38,195 nt of DNA, taken from contig JAFECH010000006.1 in assembly GCA_018242255.1 (NCBI GenBank), forward strand, positions 1 through 38,195. Direction: 5' to 3'. Below, piece by piece: positions 34,915-38,195 of this stretch; the stretch's first letter is position 1; each line of letters starts with the position of its first letter. The notes beneath the pieces are model-generated. The model was given only the letters and a program-made list of their open reading frames with translations. It had not been told where the DNA came from and did not search any database. This stretch comes from Pseudomonadota bacterium. Its GTDB lineage: Bacteria > Pseudomonadota > Alphaproteobacteria > Rhizobiales > Hyphomicrobiaceae. Both the position numbers and the translations under genes were made by a program.

Positions 34915-36555
34915 TCACTTCGACATGGGCGATTGTCTGCCCGTTTCGCCGCCACTCGATCCGTTACTCGGGGATGCCGGCGATGATTGCGCCGTAGACA
35001 TGCCGAGCGAATTGAACCTGGCTTTCTGTTCGTCCGAGAGAGACGCGTAGAAGCCATCGACAGCCGGCTGAAGTTCGTTGGTGGCCTGCAATAGCGCATC
35101 GACGCGTTTCTCGACCGCATCCAGGCGCCCGCCAACGGTCGTCGGCATGGTCGAGATGCAACCGCTCTTGGAGATGTCTGCCGCCTTCGTCGATGCAGTC
35201 TTCAGAGCATCGAGCTTGGCGCGCTGGTCATCGTTTAAGGTGATCGAACGTTCGATCTGCTCCGCAGGCAGATCGGCAAACGCCGGTCCGCGGTTTTCGC
35301 ACAGCTTCGCAACATCGACGCCCGCGGCCTTATTGGCCGACTTGCCTTTGGGTTGCGATGCCAGAAGAACCTTATCGAAGCGCCGCTGCTGGTCGTCGCT
35401 CAGCTCGCTATAGAGCTTATCAAGCGACGGACGAACTTCGCCGATCGCGGTTTTCATGGCGCTGAGCCGTTGGGTCACGGCCTCGAGCTTGGCCGGAGGC
35501 GTAAGCGGCGCCTCGGCTGGACAGGCCTGCTTCATGATGTCGGCGCCTTTGGCCAGCGCCGTGTCGAAGTCCCTCAGCGCAGCCCGTTGGTCCTCTGTCG
35601 TAGGCGCGATCGCTTTCTGGATGCGCGCGACCGGCAACTGCGCGACACCGGGAGCCAGGCTGCCGCAAGCGTCCTGCTGCTGCGGCTCGGGAACGGCTGC
35701 CGTCGCGACACTGGTCGAACGCCGGTGCCGCCTATTCACGCCGTAGATATCTCCGTAGTCGTATCCGCCGCCGTAGGTGAAGTAGCCCGGTTCTCCGCCC
35801 GGCCAGAATAGGCTCGATAAAATCCAGTCTGAGTCGTAACCCCAGAACGGATCGTAATAGTCATATGGCCAGAGCGCGAACGAGAAGACATCGCCGTATG
35901 CGTATGGCCAGAACACGGGGCCATACCATCCATAACCCCATCCCCGATGCCAGCGGCCGTAGCGGCCATAGGCATAACGGTTATGCCAAAACCCGTTGCG
36001 GGCGAAATGGTGGCCGTAACCGTGACGCCCGAAGGCGTGTGTCATCCTGCCCGTCGCAGCCAGCGCGCGCCCGTGGCTCGCGAAGTGCCTGTTGCCGCGA
36101 AAGTGCCTGTCTGCGAAGCCGTGGTTTCCGACGCCACGATGTCCATGTGCGAAATGCGATCCGCGGAAATGATTGCCCCGCCCAAAGCCTCTATGGCCAA
36201 AATGGCGGCCTCCGAAGTGTCGCCCGCCGAAGTGTTTGCCGCCAAAGTGTCTGCCACCAAAATGGCGCCCCCCGAAGTGACGTCCTCCAAAGTGCCTGCC
36301 ACCGAAGCCTCCGAAGTGACGCCCGCCGAAGTGGCCTCCTCCGAAGTGTCTGCCGCCAAAGCCTCCGAAGTGGCGTCCTCCGAAGTGGCCTCCTCCGAAA
36401 TGTCCGCCGCCAAAATGTCCGCCACCGAAATGCCCACCGCCGAAGTGGCCTCCATGACCGCTGCGCGCATCAGCTTGGCTGGATAACATCATTGATCCCA
36501 TCGCCAGCAACGAGGCGCTTGCGACGACGGCAAACACACGCACGATGCGAAACAT
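34915..36555 (-). CDS. secreted His/Gly/Phe repeat protein with Spy-like LTxxQ C-terminal region
   Basis: The 546-residue protein starts at the ATG at 36555 (GGAG upstream), which begins directly with a signal peptide (about 1-30, ending SQADA). Residues 35-120 are 16 five-residue units of the form GGHFG, GRHFG or GKHFG, with two short GFG interruptions. A His/Gly/Tyr/Trp-rich stretch follows to about 270 (YGRYGRWHRGWGYGWYG). The C-terminal 240 residues hold helical segments with LTxxQ-like motifs (LSDDQQRRF, LNDDQRAKL, LSDEQKARF), resembling the Spy/CpxP-related proteins of alphaproteobacteria. The histidine density suggests metal binding in the envelope; function is inferred. An EcfG-type promoter is visible upstream. 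Confidence 0.85.
   Translation of the reverse strand: MFRIVRVFAVVASASLLAMGSMMLSSQADARSGHGGHFGGGHFGGGHFGGGHFGGGHFGGRHFGGFGGRHFGGGHFGGRHFGGFGGRHFGGRHFGGRHFGGRHFGGKHFGGRHFGGRHFGHRGFGRGNHFRGSHFAHGHRGVGNHGFADRHFRGNRHFASHGRALAATGRMTHAFGRHGYGHHFARNGFWHNRYAYGRYGRWHRGWGYGWYGPVFWPYAYGDVFSFALWPYDYYDPFWGYDSDWILSSLFWPGGEPGYFTYGGGYDYGDIYGVNRRHRRSTSVATAAVPEPQQQDACGSLAPGVAQLPVARIQKAIAPTTEDQRAALRDFDTALAKGADIMKQACPAEAPLTPPAKLEAVTQRLSAMKTAIGEVRPSLDKLYSELSDDQQRRFDKVLLASQPKGKSANKAAGVDVAKLCENRGPAFADLPAEQIERSITLNDDQRAKLDALKTASTKAADISKSGCISTMPTTVGGRLDAVEKRVDALLQATNELQPAVDGFYASLSDEQKARFNSLGMSTAQSSPASPSNGSSGGETGRQSPMSK
36196..36453 (-). repeat. tandem 15-bp repeats encoding the GGHFG units
   Basis: About 16 copies of a degenerate 15-bp unit, each giving one [GR]HFGG pentapeptide, occur in tandem with two 9-bp interruptions. 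Copies are near-identical, so unequal recombination or slippage could change their number without breaking the frame. Confidence 0.9.
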
Positions 36556-36943
36556 ACTACCGGCTCCATTTGCCCGCGGAGGGAATGATCGAAATAAAGA
36601 TCGCCAACTTCGACGATGCTTGAACACCACCCGTTGCAATACGTTCCCGGGGCTCACCGGCATATCGGCCATTCCGTAATCGTACGGAGGCTGCGCTGCA
36701 TCGCATCACAGCCTCGCTAAATTGCGGGGGGCGCTCTTAGTCCGCATGGAAATACTTTTTACTGACTGATCCTTTGGCATCGCATCTGCGCGGCCAAACG
36801 AAGACGGCAGATTGCCGACGTCGGATGTCTCCTAGACCGAATGGCTAGTCCGAGATTCCAGCGCAAGGTCGATAATCTTAGCGCTCCATTAATGTGCAAT
36901 ATTGATCTTCGTTCGAGCGGGTAACGGGCTCGGTGTTATCTCA
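36556..36943. other. divergent intergenic region between repeat protein and transglutaminase-like peptidase
   Basis: These 388 bp contain the upstream regions of two divergent genes. An EcfG-type promoter match for the minus-strand gene lies at 36623-36647. The remainder shows no supported gene; the minus-strand frame is open to 36672 but precedes the signal-peptide start. I see no clear promoter for the plus-strand gene. Confidence 0.55.
36623..36647 (-). promoter_or_regulatory. candidate EcfG (general stress) promoter of the repeat-protein gene
   Basis: On the minus strand GGAAC (36647-36643) is followed by 17 bp and GTT (36625-36623), matching the alphaproteobacterial EcfG pattern GGAAC-N16/17-[C]GTT. 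It would give a leader of roughly 60 nt before the ATG at 36555. Confidence 0.5.
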
Positions 36944-37606
36944 ATGCGTGTTCTCAAAATCGTTTTCGCCGGATTGATTGCGTCCCTGGTTGCGACGGCA
37001 GCATGGGCCGGTGACGCGCAGCCGCAAGTGCAGCGCGTCATCCAAAATCTCTTCCTGAGCGAATACGGAACTGTTGCTCCTCCGGCCGCATTCGTCCGGT
37101 TCTGCACTGAGACGCCAAGCGAATGCGTTCCACGCATAGCGGGACCGGGCTTTAAGCAATCGGCCAAGCGGCTCGAGCAGCTTGATGAGGTCAACCGCCG
37201 GATCAACCGCGCAATCACGCCGATGACCGACATCGAGCATTACGGCATCGAGGATTATTGGACCATCCCGAAGGACGGCAAAGGCGATTGCGAGGATTAC
37301 GCACTGCTCAAGCGCCATATCCTCATTTCTCTAGGGTGGCCGACAAGCGATCTGCTGATGACGGTCGTACGTATCGAAAACGGAGAAGGGCATGCGGTTT
37401 TGACCGCGAGAACCAAATTCGGCGACCTTGTTCTCGATAACCGCACAGACGACCTGAAGCCTTGGTACCAAACTGGGTACAGCTACAAAATGATTCAGTC
37501 GTCCAATGATCCTAAGATCTGGCGCGATCTCGATCCCGACGACGACGTGATGCCCACTCCGATTGCAGTGCCGCAACTGCTGTATGATCTCACGCACCTG
37601 CGGTAG
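36944..37606 (+). CDS. transglutaminase-like cysteine peptidase (BTLCP, LapG-like)
   Basis: This 220-residue periplasmic protein has a signal peptide (MRVLKIVFAGLIASLVATAA, cleavage after AWA) and one papain-like domain. The catalytic triad is Cys116 (GKGDCEDYALLKR), His150 (GEGHAVL) and Asp165 (LVLDNR). LapG, the best known member, cleaves surface adhesins under control of the c-di-GMP receptor LapD, but alphaproteobacteria carry several paralogues of unknown target. No LapD or LapA homologue is next to it here. The ATG at 36944 has no strong ribosome-binding site; the frame extends to 36902. Confidence 0.88.
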   Translation: MRVLKIVFAGLIASLVATAAWAGDAQPQVQRVIQNLFLSEYGTVAPPAAFVRFCTETPSECVPRIAGPGFKQSAKRLEQLDEVNRRINRAITPMTDIEHYGIEDYWTIPKDGKGDCEDYALLKRHILISLGWPTSDLLMTVVRIENGEGHAVLTARTKFGDLVLDNRTDDLKPWYQTGYSYKMIQSSNDPKIWRDLDPDDDVMPTPIAVPQLLYDLTHLR

Positions 37607-37738
37607 GCATCAGCAGGTTTGTAGCCGGCTCACGACGAGCGCATCCATTTCCCGGGATACGGCGGCCAAGCCAATTGCGAGCTTCCTCGTGGGCGCATAG
37701 AAGATAATCACGCAGCTCACCTGACCGCAGGCCCGCCT

Positions 37739-38195
37739 TTGATCGTCCGCCCGAAAGCCTCCTTCTTCGACATCCTTTTCGCCGTCCGCGGATCTATCGC
37801 CGGCCGTGTCGCATGGCGCTGCCTCTTTATTACGATGCTGGCCTGCATCGTTGTCGTCACCGGCGACTTTCATCTGGAGTCGATGTCTCATCTGGGCACG
37901 GCACCGTTCGGCCTGATCGGCATCGCCATTTCGATCTTCATGAGCTTCAGGAATAGCGCCGCCTACGACCGCTGGTGGGAAGGGCGTAAGCAGTGGGGAG
38001 AGCTTCTCGTTCAGGTCCGGTCTTTGATCCGCGAGTTGTCCGACCTCGACGCCGAAGCTAAGCGCCGCGTCTTCATGCCTTTGATCGCATTCGCCAATGC
38101 ACTCTCGGCGCGCCTTCAAGGCGGGGACGAACTGGCCGCGGCCCGCGCGTGGGACGCGACGGCATCTCCCGGACCAAACGTGACGGACGTTATTC
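37739..38195 (+). CDS. bestrophin/UPF0187 family chloride-channel-like protein, truncated by the window end
   Basis: The frame runs open to the last base. It begins at TTG 37739 with IVRPKASFFDILFAVRGSIAGR, the usual bestrophin-family N-terminus ([M]IVRP). It continues with a membrane helix (CLFITMLACIVVVTG), then PFGLIGIAISIFMSFRNSAAYDRWWEGRKQWGEL. That last segment, with FRNSxAYDRWWEGRKxWG, is the hallmark of the family, whose bacterial members form anion or cation channels. About 152 residues are present, roughly half of the usual length. The ribosome-binding site is weak. It follows the peptidase gene by 132 bp on the same strand. Confidence 0.85.
   Translation, partial: MIVRPKASFFDILFAVRGSIAGRVAWRCLFITMLACIVVVTGDFHLESMSHLGTAPFGLIGIAISIFMSFRNSAAYDRWWEGRKQWGELLVQVRSLIRELSDLDAEAKRRVFMPLIAFANALSARLQGGDELAAARAWDATASPGPNVTDVI

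Noticed and set aside
36196-36453. CRISPR-like array
   Set aside because: The 15-bp units are contiguous with no unique spacers and encode protein repeats in frame.
35865-36623. Plus-strand frames of 252 and 179 residues opposite the His-rich repeat protein
   Set aside because: Their repeats are the antisense of the GGHFG units; there is no ribosome-binding site or signal, while the minus-strand gene has both.
37610-38119. 169-residue minus-strand frame at the right end
   Set aside because: It is antisense to the bestrophin-type gene, whose family motif is clear on the plus strand.

Overview
The window is about 38 kb of high-GC chromosomal DNA from an alphaproteobacterium, most likely a Hyphomicrobiales (Rhizobiales) member such as Hyphomicrobium or a close relative. 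The evidence is the tig-clpP-clpX-lon-hupB housekeeping block, hopanoid head-group genes, a LapG-like transglutaminase-type peptidase, and a match to the EcfG general-stress promoter pattern. The order is confident; the genus is inference. No insertion sequence, prophage, CRISPR array or rRNA was seen.

Layout. Positions 209-4964 (minus strand) hold a DevBCA/MacB-like export system: adaptor, permease and ATPase, with three small genes between the adaptor and the permease. The adaptor has its own strong terminator. Positions 5200-7186 hold a small secreted Cys-containing protein, a glutathione peroxidase and a mercaptopyruvate sulfurtransferase, followed by tRNA-Leu(TAG). Positions 7786-12262 (plus strand) hold a lipid head-group operon: a flavoprotein of unknown function, then hpnK, hpnI and hpnL. 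Positions 12770-23163 are a self-contained selenocysteine locus. The genes selA, selB and tRNA-Sec (selC) run rightwards. selD, fdhE and the subunits of a membrane-bound formate dehydrogenase (fdoI, fdoH, fdoG) run leftwards to meet them. fdoG has an in-frame TGA at the Sec position, followed directly by a SECIS-like hairpin. Positions 23659-30616 are trigger factor, ClpP, ClpX, Lon and HU, then tRNA-Val(TAC). Positions 30978-38195 are mixed: a DUF1993 protein with a small P-loop ATPase, tRNA-Asp(GTC), a HugZ-like flavin-fold protein, a Na+/H+ antiporter, a His/Gly/Phe repeat protein with a Spy-like C-terminus, a transglutaminase-like peptidase, and a bestrophin-type channel cut by the window end.

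How the genes work together. SelD makes selenophosphate, SelA converts Ser-tRNA-Sec to Sec-tRNA-Sec, and SelB delivers it to the UGA of fdoG. FdhE assists formate dehydrogenase maturation, and FdoGHI oxidises formate in the periplasm and passes electrons to quinone. FdhD, SerRS and the molybdenum cofactor genes are not in the window.

The most unusual point is that the whole tRNA-Sec gene lies inside the selB reading frame. It begins exactly at selB codon 651, and the selB stop codon comes 25 nt after the tRNA's encoded CCA. Processing of a shared transcript into tRNA would therefore remove the selB stop codon.
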